A stretch of DNA of 64,000 nucleotides, from assembly GCA_014898415.1 (NCBI GenBank), contig RCTD01000007.1, forward strand, positions 1,364,001 through 1,428,000. Reading direction: 5' to 3'. A model generated the notes under the pieces. It had not been told where the DNA came from, searched no databases, and saw nothing but the letters and a program-made list of their open reading frames with translations. Positions 11,563 through 22,128 of the stretch are shown here, in pieces. Made by a program: the position numbers and the translations under genes. Numbering within the stretch: the stretch's first letter is position 1; each line of letters starts with the position of its first letter. Source of the stretch: Stromatinia cepivora. Taxonomy: Eukaryota > Ascomycota > Leotiomycetes > Helotiales > Sclerotiniaceae.

Positions 11563-12363
11563 TTAATCTCATAATCTAAATTCCTCTATTCTGATCTAAC
11601 AACTTGAAATATTTTCCAAAGAACACAGAACTCTAGACACAAGGCAACAGAAAGAATCCCCGAATCTCCAATTTCCATTCGTTTATCCCGATTTCACCTT
11701 AGTGAGAGATAAATCAGCTTAAATAGTATCTGGTCTTTTGATATTTGCCATGTACATATTCCCATATAATTTTGCTACAAATTTTAACTTGGCGTTTATC
11801 GTGAAAGTATCTAAAATTATATACATCTGTATTAGATACCCCATCGTGGATATAGAAGTGCATTCTCTGTGAAAGGAATATTATTAAAAACCTCTCTACC
11901 ACAAGTCAATCGAGTGGTGGTAACGCTGTCTCCGCCATTGGTATGATGAAGCGGAGCTGAAGTATATAAAGGTAGTATCGTGGTGCATTTTGTGCGGTTG
12001 ATTGATATACAAAATATAAATTGGCGCTTGAAAATGCTCTATCCTGAATCTTGTCGAGAAAAATCAAGAGATGTGATGCACATTACAATGGTTTGGGGGC
12101 TGGTTATGCTGGCAAATTGGGCAGCTGAAGCTGTTTTTGTTGTCCGATGGATGGCAATGACGATTCTGTCCTGCAAACTTCCTTGGCGCATGCCGTAGGG
12201 GTAGGCTGTCTTCGCAGATATTCTATGAAATTTCATAGAAGAGGGAGAAGTCACAATAGGCGAGATCGATTTGTGGGACAGCGAGCAATTGCGTCGGCTC
12301 GGTAGGCTGGTATTAATCTCTAATTTATTCCGTATTCTTTGATTATTTCGAATTCGTTCTTGC
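11563..12363. other. Intergenic
   Basis: 3' flank of the next minus-strand gene. Short open frames near 11714-12254 lack any recognisable domain or splice context. Confidence 0.45.
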
Positions 12364-14145
12364 TCATGTTGCCCCAGCTGGCCGAGCGATTCCAGTCAAA
12401 TTAACGACTCCTCCACTAGTAAACCCAACGCTGTCGCCCGTGATCCAACCAGGTACTTCATTACCATGTCCCTCTTTCTCAGCTCTATCCTTAATAACTT
12501 CCCAAATAGTCGGGAAACCTGCATTCAATGGTCCACCCCTTTGTTTTGCGCCCAAAATCGCAAATTTTCCTTGTATATGACTGATAAACCCCCTCAATAG
12601 TCCTTGTTGAACTAAACTTGCAACAATTGCTTCAATATCCAACATATCTGGCATTTTGCTACCCCAAATTACTCCAACATTTGCCGAGATTTTCACTGTG
12701 CCTGGAGGTGGCTTTATTAGGTCCGGTGCTGTCATGAACATTGTATTTGTATGTGTGCGACCAGACTGCATAAACGCAGTAGAATCTACAGGTCGCTCCC
12801 AACCTTCAAGGACTTTTTGGCAATACTGCGCAGCTGTGACCAAATCAACAAGATTCAGAGTCGGTGCTTTTTTGGAATTAGGGTCGAATGGCCATTGGTA
12901 TGTCAAACACAAGACTCGTCGTGCAAGTGAACGCCACACATATGGTTCACAGCGATACAATAGTGGCAAAAGAATTCCCTTGTCGAAGAACCATTTTTCA
13001 TTTCCACCTTCTGGCCCCAAAGAGCGCTTAAAAGCAATCAGGTCTCCTAATTTTATGGCTTTGACAATCGGTGTGAACTTTTCGAGAACCCCAGCAGCTT
13101 CGGGGCGCGACATGAAAGGCCGAGAAGGAAATCGACCGAGTATCATATTAGATGATATTAGGTAGATCAAAATTAGACGTCGTTGGTTAATGCACTGGGC
13201 ATGGCACTGGTTGTAAGCAGCTTGGAGGCTGCACTGCGCGAGATAGAAGTGGGTATTCGAAAAGAAGTAACGCCCAAGGTAATAGAGATACGTTACCCTT
13301 TGGCTCGCCGGATAAAGCTCCAATGGTGGGGAGTGTTGGGTAATATTTGTGATGAGTTGATTCGCCAATCGTGTTTTCCGGCACTACGGGACCATTCAGC
13401 ATTAATCCATGGATCGATCAGAGGCCACCATACTTGGAAGAAGAGTTTCAAAGCCAAATTCGCAAACGAGTATATTCCAACTTTCTTTCCCTCTGGCTTT
13501 CCATCCGCCCCCACTCCATTTCTGTTTGTGGTCCTTTCCGTTAGGCAAACAGTAAACGCGCGTTGTATTGTTTCTGCAGTGCCTTCTACCAAAGTCTTCC
13601 TGTTCTCGCCTGCATCGACGTCGGCGACTCTTCGCAATCGTCTAGTCAAATCCGGCCGTTTGTCGAGGGTCATGGCAAGTTTAGCGAGGGCGGTAGATAA
13701 TTGGATGGCTGTCGGTAGTATCACTATCCCGTATGTTGGATTGGACAAAGCTGCTAGACAAGTACTGTATCGCATACGGTTATTAGATTGACTGAAAGTT
13801 GAGAGACTCAATTTACCTTGCTAAAGCCGTGAGCTGTGAGTGTGTTTCCAACAAATCCTCAAAATTGACATCTCTCCAGAATTCCAAATAGTCCTTCATG
13901 AAAGCCAAAAAGCCCGGCCAAACGTTGCCATCTTCGTAACTTGCGTCGGGGTCGTCTGGCAGGAGTTTCGCAATTTGGCGTTCGAGTGCAGTGCTATTTT
14001 GGAATGATGCTCTCAATTCCTGACCAAGTTGGAAATAGTGATCGGGGAGGGGAGGTTCAACTCGAAGCCATAGCTGTAAATTTGTTGAGTCCTTTGTCCT
14101 AAGGAACTTCAGGATAGATTCGAGAAATTCTTCGAGAATCGCCAT
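12364..14145 (-). CDS. PCI-domain protein, Thp1/Csn12 family (TREX-2 type)
   Basis: Three exons join in phase: 14145-13817, 13764-13434 and 13383-12364. Introns are 52 and 50 nt (CTAATAA and CTGAAT branches) and the product is 559 residues. It matches the fungal Thp1/Csn12 family along its length: VEPPLPDHYFQLGQELRASF and DVNFEDLLETHSQLTALA near the start, LAKLAMTLDKRPDLTRRLRR, then ERTTNRNGVGADGKPEGKK. The helical repeat region reads PASQRVTYLYYLGRYFF, INQRRLILIYLISSNMILGR, and WFFDKGILLPLLYRCEPYVW. The winged-helix part of the PCI domain is IEAIVASLVQQGLLRGFISH. Known relatives sit in TREX-2, which couples transcription to mRNA export at nuclear pores, or with the COP9 signalosome. This full-length form looks closer to Thp1. 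The start is ATG 14145, since the longer open frame upstream has no ATG. Confidence 0.88.
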
Positions 14146-14971
14146 GACTTGAGAGCTTGATGTCGCGAGTCGACGCAATCAGCGATGATTGAGGATCGCG
14201 TTGCACAACCGTAACAACTATGGTATCTATTCCCGCATAAATCTTGTATTCATGGCGAACTAATAGAGAAACCTGTATAAGGCTTCATTAACATAATTGA
14301 AGTGAAGCAGTGAATGGATTGATGTTATTGATGCAACCTTAGCTCAAGGCTGAGATGAGCTCCAGCCAATCGTTGATCTCTATTTTAGTCTCGCGGAAGC
14401 TAGCGGCAGCAAAAGGTTCCTCAGCCTCGTTTGGAGTGGCTGTGCTCTACAGCTTCAATTACCAACTAATTGATGATTTATCATACAAATTGAATTCCAT
14501 TTAGATCGAAAATTAATGATATTTCTTGTTTATATTTCTTTTTTAAATGGATTGGAATGCTTGTTGTAAAACGGCTACCTTCTCTGCCAAAGTAGATGCG
14601 CTGCTAAGATATCGATGCAGCATCTGACATGGCATTGAAATTTCAACGCTTCAAAATGATACCCAGCTCGATGTCTAACAGGAGTAATTTCCCATACCAT
14701 CAGCCTTTCCAGCAACAGAAGATGAAGGGAACATGATATTCTTCAAAAGACAGTTTCGTGATACGTTTTACCTGGGGTATCCACAAATGACACTCATCTT
14801 TCCTTGCTATGACCAGGCAGCACTTATACAAGATCTAGATGAAGAAAGGACTCACTGTTCTCAAAAACATATTTCATATTTACCACCATTTAAGTAATAT
14901 CTGCTCGATAGTAGGGATTTGAGAAACTACACATTCTTACGGCTTTTTGTCCTTCAAGCTTCAGCATCATT
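14146..14971. other. Divergent intergenic region
   Basis: Shared upstream region between the minus-strand PCI-domain gene and the plus-strand DUF7730 gene. It must hold both promoters, but I can point to no specific site. No repeats or ORFs of interest. Confidence 0.5.
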
Positions 14972-16029
14972 ATGAGGCGCAGTTATCGTACCGTTCATTC
15001 GACATATATGATAGTCGACAGAATCCGGGGGTGGTTCACGGTTATAACTTGGTTGGTGGGAAAGATTTTTCGTTGGATGGCCTATCCTTTCAGAAATCAT
15101 GAGAGCAAACATCATCATCTTCCGAACGATAGCCCAGAACCACCGATCTATGTTCCAAGGATGAATCAATATTCTTTTCAATCCACTTTACTGTTTCCAT
15201 GGAATTACCTTCAACCTACCTTGCAATCAGAATCTGCGCTCATGAAACTTCTACTCGAGATACGAATAATGATTTGGAAACTCTGTCTTGGTGGAAAAAC
15301 ACTCGATGTTATGCCTCGCAGGAATTCCCATCATAGCTATAGGCATTTTACTTACACCATTTGCGATAAACACATGAATGTGGGCGGAAATTCATGCAGG
15401 CTTGAATGTCAAAACTTTCATCGCCAGGTGTATTTCCCTGAAGATCTGGCTTGCAGAGAAGCAAACTACAAGCCTGAGCATTTCGGGCTGTATGGGCATG
15501 GATTGCTGCATCTTCCAATAACCTGTCGTCAAATGTACGAGCCCCATATCACATCATGATACCCGTTGCTGATTCTGGTAGTTATACCGAGTCAATCGAG
15601 ATGTTATACACCCATAACCTGTTTCAGGTACAGTCAAGAGATCTGAGAGATTTGTCTCTGGTATTTCGACGAAGATATGACAATATAACTGCATTGCGCG
15701 TAGCATGGCCACGTATTGGTTTTTACTTACTTCCAGGTACATTGACAGACGGGGCGTTCGACCATCTCTGCTTTATGCAATGGGTCGATACATGGGACTT
15801 AATATCGGCCATGGAGAACCTTAAATATTTGTATGTTGAGCTACATTGCCTAGACATAGAAGAGCTACGGATGAGTGAGGCCGAACAGGCGAAGTTTTTT
15901 GAACAAATCATGAATATCACCGTACCTAAGCAATTTTTTCTTAGCTTTCCTGTCTTCTGGGGGCAAGAGGCCCTCACCATGCCGCAGAAACTCCCGTGCC
16001 AAGTTATCTGCGGTGGTCTGAGGCAGTAA
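14972..16029 (+). CDS. DUF7730-domain protein 1
   Basis: Two exons, 14972-15534 and 15582-16029, with a 47-nt intron (GTACGA, CTGAT branch, GGTAG); 336 residues. The splice exactly restores the family junction TCRQ-I-YTESIEMLYTHNLF, which is strong support. The N-terminus has a hydrophobic segment (WFTVITWLVGKIF) before a short linker. The DUF7730 core then follows: LLLEIRIMIWKLCLGGKTL, a region of Cys/His-containing loops, LLHLPITCRQ, then a central domain with WVDTWDLISAMENLKYLYVEL. The family is widespread in Pezizomycotina and has no proven function; the N-terminal part resembles F-box-like helices of 2EXR proteins. A paralogue of the same build starts at 18655. Confidence 0.8.
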
Positions 16030-16333
16030 GGGATGGTGAGGCTCAAGTCTGGCAACCTAATTTGAGCGTCTAGTCTCGAATGTCTAAGTTTGATTCGGGG
16101 ATTTTGGCGCTTCGATGTTCAGCCAAATTCAGATATTGGGCATCTGACGTCCGAAATCAAAATAAAAAAAGGTTTCATTGTCCAAACGACGCAGGAAACA
16201 GATCAGCTGCGAATATCGATTGGTTTCTTTTTGAGGCTGGGAGTTAATAAGTTCGGGTATAAACTCAGAATTTATTAGGATTGATATTCCATGGCTGTCA
16301 TACTAACTTCCCAATGATTCATGATCTATGCTT

Positions 16334-17436
16334 CTAAATCCTTGACAAAAACTCTTCCGTACCCGTGAATTGAAAATCCAGCAATAACTCACTCCATTCA
16401 TTGGATGCATCCCAGCCACCGCGCTCAAATGCCAATATGAAAGCCGCAAAATATCTCTGCGAAAAAGCATTCCTTTGGTCTTCTGGGACCGCAGGATAAT
16501 CAATGATGGGAAACCAGGAAGATGTAAATCTTCCGAGTTCTAAATCCCTCATTTCCGCAGACTCGACAACAAACTTTGTCCCACAGAAGGAATTATTAGC
16601 TCAAGCACTCACTGTATCACTGGCGAACGAGCCGAATCTCTGATTCCCACGAACACCGCTGAGCTCTGGCCACGCGCCTTCATCGTCCACCGCGCTGGCA
16701 ACAACTTTGGCCAGATCTTGTACTGAAGTCAAGGTGATTTGAACTTTGGTATTCTTATGATGATAGCTATGCAGTTATCAACAATCTATTGGCATTGGGA
16801 GAATTTACATAAACTTTGCCGCTGGGTATGGATAACTGAAATGATTCAAAATAAAGTAAACTCTAGGGGCTGTGGCAAAAGCCAGCACTGCAGACAAATC
16901 ACAATCAGAGTAACGAACCTTTTTCTCCTTGTTTGTTTCTCGAAGATAGTCACATACTGAACTAATTCTAACCTCCACACGTAGAGATCCTCGCCATGAC
17001 TCCCAGCAGCCCATTCACTAGAAGCGAAGCGACAAACTCCAGCTTCAACGCACGCATCAATTAGAGTCTTTCGTGCTTGGTTATTGGGATCATCGATCGG
17101 GACGCTGAATGATGGAACGATATCAACTCCTTGAAGAGCATCTACAAGAGCTGTTTTGTCTAGATACTTTACAATATCTACTGTAACTTCCAGGGAAGCT
17201 AGCTTAGTAATATCCTACTTTGACATCAGCACTTGAGGTGTATGCGAGATAACTCATTGGGTTCGCGAACCCACTCCTCGAGACAATATCTTGATATCAT
17301 GCTTACCCTGAGATAAAAATTCTTCCAAGATCTCTCGACCAACATCTGGTGATAATATTTAGCTCTTTAACTTTCATCTCATTAAGATTGTTCCCAACTT
17401 ACTTCCAGCACTACCAGCGAGAACGAATTTAACCAT
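16334..17436 (-). pseudogene. NmrA-like NAD(P)-binding protein, degenerate
   Basis: ATG 17436 begins MVKFVLAGSAG. A 57-nt intron (17346-17402) then joins to NVGREILEEFLSQGKHDIKI, recreating the Rossmann motif GxxGxxG of NmrA/isoflavone-reductase-like proteins. Further blocks are ALVDALQGVDIVPSFSVPID, ARKTLIDACVEAGVCRFASS, YLRETNKEKK, SYPYPAAKF, TLTSVQDLAKVVASAVDDEG, and a final exon 16552-16334 ending FQFTGTEEFLSRI. The middle section (about 16930-16780), where relatives read a continuous QPG...NY-type segment, is broken by shifts and a stop after AAKFM. Such proteins are redox-sensing regulators or reductases using NAD(P)H. This copy is probably non-functional, although unusual splicing cannot be fully excluded. 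Confidence 0.6.
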
Positions 17437-17867
17437 TTCTGAAGCAGATTTTGGTGTAAGGGTCTATGTCTTACAATGCCTTATTGTACTGGTGTTCATC
17501 ATTTACATAGACTTTTCAACAAGTGGAGCCATGAAATTTTATTTATTGGTCATACTATGGATAGCATGACTTGGCTACGTAGTATATCTTCGGTTATTTT
17601 GAGAGAAACTCCTTTTTTTTATCAAATATGTTCCATACCATAAATTTACCTCCATTAGCAGTCACCAGTCCCCAGCTCCCATATCCGACATATACCTGCC
17701 CGACTTGGATTCATACGAGCTATGATAGACATAAGGTACCCTCATCGGTTCCTCCTCCTACACCCATTTTCAAACAACCATGAAGATTCTCTCTAGGCGG
17801 CATTACGAATACTTGACCAATCAACAGCATTAATCTAAATAGGTGGAAGTGGCAAAACTCGAGCCGT

Positions 17868-18230
17868 TAAAGGGAATTTAAATTGATTGAACAATCCCAT
17901 GCCTTGAAGAGATCAGTCGGGTATGTTATAGCGTCCTTCCAAATAACCCAGCACGCAATGAAAAATCTGGGCAAGGAAACTAACTCATATGCCTCGTTTA
18001 GCTCAGCATCACGAAAGTATAAAGCTCTAAAATCTGCATGGACAATAAAATGAATGCCTCTTCAAACCTTTTGGAGTAGTTTGGTCTAAGTGGCAATGTT
18101 TTTCTCAAATATTCGCGTAACGTAACACAGATGCAGACATCGGTACTCCCTCTACGTATATGGGAGGTTTACCGGAGTTGGTGAGAGTGTCAAATAGTGT
18201 TGGAAGCTATGATGATGAGAGGTAAGATTA
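17868..18230 (-). pseudogene. Unassigned coding relic
   Basis: Between the NmrA-like relic and the next DUF7730 gene, the minus strand has protein-like pieces in shifting frames. These include PPIYVEGVPMSASVLRYA (about 18160-18215), YSKRFEEAFILLSMQILELY (about 18030-18090), RDAELNEAYEL, and FIACWVIWKDAITYPTDLFK. The order and composition suggest one decayed gene, but I cannot name the family. The rest of 17437-18654 shows nothing. Confidence 0.3.
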
Positions 18231-18654
18231 TGTATTGCTCGATACTCAAGTTTCTAGGATTTGGAATAAGACACATATGCAGTGTCTGACATGAGCACGT
18301 GTCCAGCATGTGGTTTTCAACAACCAGCTCCTGCGATTTGACATGAACGTTCTGACTCGGTTCAAGCAATGGTCTATTTACATTGAACTATTTTTGGGCA
18401 TAACCGGCACATGTCAACCACTTCCCTTCCGTAGATATGCAACAGTGCCAAATTTAGCGATGCCGCATTGAAACATGTCTTTTGCACTACTGCGGCACAT
18501 TCGTATCACCAACAAACACCCAAAATAAAGGAACAAGTCGCCTTTCACAGAAATCTTTTGGTTTGAAAAGCAAAGCACGTATCAAACGTTACTCTTCAAA
18601 ACTTACCGCTTTTTGCTGCAATTCCACGATTCCTCCCTTCGATATTTTACGACA

Positions 18655-19709
18655 ATGTCACAAGTAACGACGAAATCTGTCGTTAAAGCCGTCTTACTAG
18701 GCATCGTTACACTCCCCTGCCTTTGTCTTTACGCTCCATGCGTTTTTATTTGTTATCAAGCGGGTAAATCCCGTCCACGACATCGGACACACGAGCATCG
18801 CGATCGTTATTGTGCTGGCTATCCTATTCCCTCCAAGTTAAGATCGAACGATAGCGCCCTTACGCTGCCTCTCTCACCTGCTCCATACCTTCAACATCGC
18901 AAACACACAACCTATTCTCAAGACCAATGTTTACTCTTGACGAAGCTGCCGGTGGAACTGCGAAAATCAATTTGGGAACTATGTCTTGGTGGAAGAAGAT
19001 TGCATTTCACGATTGCACATTATCGTGGTGAAAAACAGAGTAGATTGGTTCACATCGTATGCCACGAAAAGCCGAACCATCAAGGCTGCTTTTCGCATTG
19101 GCTGCCATTGGAGCTTCCCTTCAACGATGACGGAAATATGATAGCTGCTCATCCGTGGCAAAATTCTAAATTTTTGTCTTTAGTCTTGACTTGTCGCCGG
19201 ATGTTAGTACTATCTAAATGAAGATGTATTGTAAGCCCTGCTAAATTTATATCAGATACTCGGAGGCAATCGACTGCCTTTATGCGAACAACACTTTTGA
19301 TTTATCGGTTTATTGCATTCGAATCCTGCCAAGTCTTCTTCTTCCTCAACGCTTGAATGCCATTCGTTCCCTGCACTTAAAATGGGAAACTGTAGATGGC
19401 CCTCCCGCTCCTCCAAGCTCAAAAGGCTTTTGGGAGCCCTTTTGGGGCGATTGGGTAAATACATGGAAGATATTAGCTGGTATAAAAAGTCTTTCGGCGC
19501 TTCATGTAGAGCTAACTGGCAACGTGTTCTTCAATACCGATCAATGGATGGGTTATCGGAGAGACGAAAAGGTTCTGATTTTGCAGCCTGTAAGAGATGT
19601 CGCTGGGCCTGCAACGTTTCATGTACTGTTTCCTTTCAATCTACCGCCGGATGATCCTTCATTAAAGGCATTGCCCTGCTCGATCTCTTTTACTACCCAA
19701 TATCCATGA
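18655..19709 (+). CDS. DUF7730-domain protein 2
   Basis: Two exons, 18655-19202 and 19256-19709, with a 53-nt intron (GTTAGT, GCTAAAT branch, ATCAG); 333 residues from the ATG in GACAATGTCA. The open frame extends upstream, but only with a non-ATG codon. After splicing, the core reads LTCRRI-YSEAIDCLYANNTF, the same junction and phase as in the paralogue at 14972. The N-terminus carries a membrane segment (VVKAVLLGIVTLPCLCLYAPCVF). LLTKLPVELRKSIWELCLGG opens the domain; SLHLKWETVDGPPAP, WVNTWKILAGIKSLSALHVEL and a Pro-rich end follow. There are no internal stops. Function is unknown, and the shared intron position argues for duplication from a common ancestor. Confidence 0.8.
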
Positions 19710-19924
19710 TCTTATCCGTCTTTTCTCCCATATTTGTTTCGGAAATTTAGCATTGGATGATTAATTTCTCGAGAATACCTTAGTTCTACAACCTTGATGA
19801 GTACATTAAGTTGAAACCGTTTTCATTCCAACAAACCTATTGCTATCCTGTCTAGTGCATTTTTATAACTTCCACGCCAAAAAAAACAATCTATACCGCA
19901 GTAGCGAACGGGAACGGAATCATC

Positions 19925-21276
19925 TCATGTGGAAAAGGCCCCATCCTCTTGTATTGTACCCCCATGGGCCATGATGGTACACGCCGATGCATAGAGTGCG
20001 AAGCTGTCTGCGTGGTGTTATCATCCTAAAGGTTTCATAATGCAGAAATAGTGTTGCCTCTTACCAGCATTGTTGAGGGGCCCAAAATATTGCGAATCCA
20101 CCGTTGAAAGCTTCCTACAATTTGCCCATCCTATGATGCGTCAGCTTGGATACTGGGTAATTTCATAATTTGCGTCAAACCGTAGCCTGAGAACCCTCCC
20201 ACGTCGGTTGTCCGAACACCATCGGTCGAGTGTGCATGTGTCAACTATAGCTACTTAGCGAAGTTCATTCTCTTCTAACAAAAAATACATACCTCGTGAA
20301 GAAGGACTTTCTCGAAAAGTGACACGGAGTCAACGGCTGAATATACGAGCCATGCAGCGGCGGGTCTTATGAACCATCTTAACGGTGTAAATTTTGCCCA
20401 AAATTGTCTTAAGATACCTGATGTCCATTTGAAAGGCGCCCTCGAAGCATAATCCAAGAACCATGGACATATTTGTATCTGAAAATGACCTGTATTCTCT
20501 TTTAGATTTCGTGCGTTCGATGTCCACATTAGACTCAAGAGACAAGTAACTTTATCAGATACTTCTGCAGCTGCTTGTATGTCTAAGGCTTGGTTAGAAC
20601 CTAGTACCATGATAGAATAGATGTACATTACCAGTGTCATACATTAAACTTCCATGCCCTACACCAATCTTTGGAACATATCTTTTTGTGGTACAATAGA
20701 ATTTCTGTTCGGTGTCAATAAAGACTCCCCCTGTAAAATGAGCTTCTGGGGCATTTTCCCCTTACAATATCGTTAATTCCAAGGTCCATCCCTGCTGGAG
20801 CCTCCCGGTTTCGCATGCTGAGAATGCCATTGCGAGCCTCAAACATGGCTAATATAACACAATTTAGAAAAGCTTTTAAGGGCACCAGTGGTTTAGTTTG
20901 CAGAGAGCGCACTCACCACCAATCCTATTCCGTACTCCTATGGTAAAATCCCCGAATAGCCACACAATAAGATCCTGTTGTTTTTGTGAAGGGGCCAAAC
21001 TAGGATCTCCGCTTCCAAGGTCATTTTGGCCAGCAGCTGCCAGGGCGTTCACAGCCATCGTACAAGCGCTGTCGACTCCTGCACGGATAAAATTCGCTTG
21101 TTCTGGGATTTTGTTAGCATGACGCATGGCACACCAAAATGACTGAACAAGCTTCACTAACCAGGAGTACAGTCATCAGCTATTCTCCACCATCGAGTGC
21201 TTTGTGCTAGGCCCGAGGTGATATGAAGTGTCAGGAGAGTAGCGACACATGCAAAAATTGAATTTAAAGGTTTCAT
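19925..21276 (-). CDS. Secreted M35-like zinc metallopeptidase (one frame break)
   Basis: Seven exons: 21276-21162, 21102-20917, 20848-20632, 20588-20293, 20244-20181, 20130-20065 and 20007-19925, with introns of 43-68 nt. The start gives a signal peptide (MKPLNSIFACVATLLTLHIT, cleaved near GLAQS). Exons 4 and 5 join to make HELTH, the HExxH zinc-binding helix, followed by TTDVGGFSGYGWANC and NNADSFALYASACTIM. This layout is typical of deuterolysin-like (M35) and related fungal peptidases, where a downstream Asp is the third zinc ligand. Cysteines are spread as in an exported enzyme. All splice phases agree except within exon 3, where near 20755-20765 one base must be skipped to pass from GINDIV to ENAPEAHFTGGVF. 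That makes it either a recent pseudogene or a base-call error. Confidence 0.72.
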
Positions 21277-22128
21277 TTTGAACCTTGAGAACGATTTTGC
21301 GTACTATGAATCTGAGATTAATGCAGCTCACAACTTCTAGTTCTTGAGAGAAGTATATATACAAGATTGGATGTCGGAGATCTGGATCATTGTTGCTAAA
21401 TTTTACTACCAGCATTTAAAGTGCCTGTTGTGCCATTTCATTGCGACATGTTGAAACAACTATAGCAGTGCTATCTTGCCATTTACGGCGCTTTTTTGTC
21501 TAAAGATATCATGTTTCTAAAACAGAGACGTTGTTATAAATGTCTCCCGGTGAACAAAATCCTACAAAAAGTAGTCCGAAGCGGTTACGAACAGTTGTGG
21601 TACTGCGAAGGGGCGCAAGCGGCGCGTCTAAAAGCAGAGATCGTTGTGTCATATTTTTGAATCCATTTTTAGGTCTTACCAATCATCTAACAACTGTTGA
21701 TTGCGTTGCTGTGACCATCGGTTCCAGGAAAGCTGCTTTTTTGACATAGCCTTGTGGCACAACCGATGTTGGGTATGCAGGCCTTTTTCGGGCCGTGTCG
21801 TGGAACTTAACCAGGAGACACTCTAATTATGGAGGCTGCCATCATATGTTTTACAATCGCAAACAATTGGTACCGGATATATAAATAAATGCCTTGTAAT
21901 ATGACCGAGACTACGATCTTCTGTTGGTGTTATGTTACACACTCCCGAACCGTCAACTACTTGGCCACTTTTACAAACAAGATATGACAAGACTCCCGAT
22001 CCTAAATCTGTGGATAGAACAAGCAACCTAAGCCAGACCTTATAAAACATCAACCCTGCATTGCTGTTTCCAATAAAAGTCGTACTTCAAATTCTGAGCC
22101 AAGCACAGCTAAAATAATCTCGAAGAAG
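21277..22128. other. Intergenic between divergent genes
   Basis: Upstream of both the minus-strand peptidase and the plus-strand secreted protein. A minus-strand open stretch at 21823-22053 (VCKSGQVVDGSGVC ... VPIVCDCKTYDG) looks Cys-rich and could be a stray terminal exon, but it has no start or partner exon. Confidence 0.4.

Noticed and set aside
13183..13791. 202-codon plus-strand open frame
   Set aside because: Lies opposite the well-supported PCI-domain gene and has no domain.
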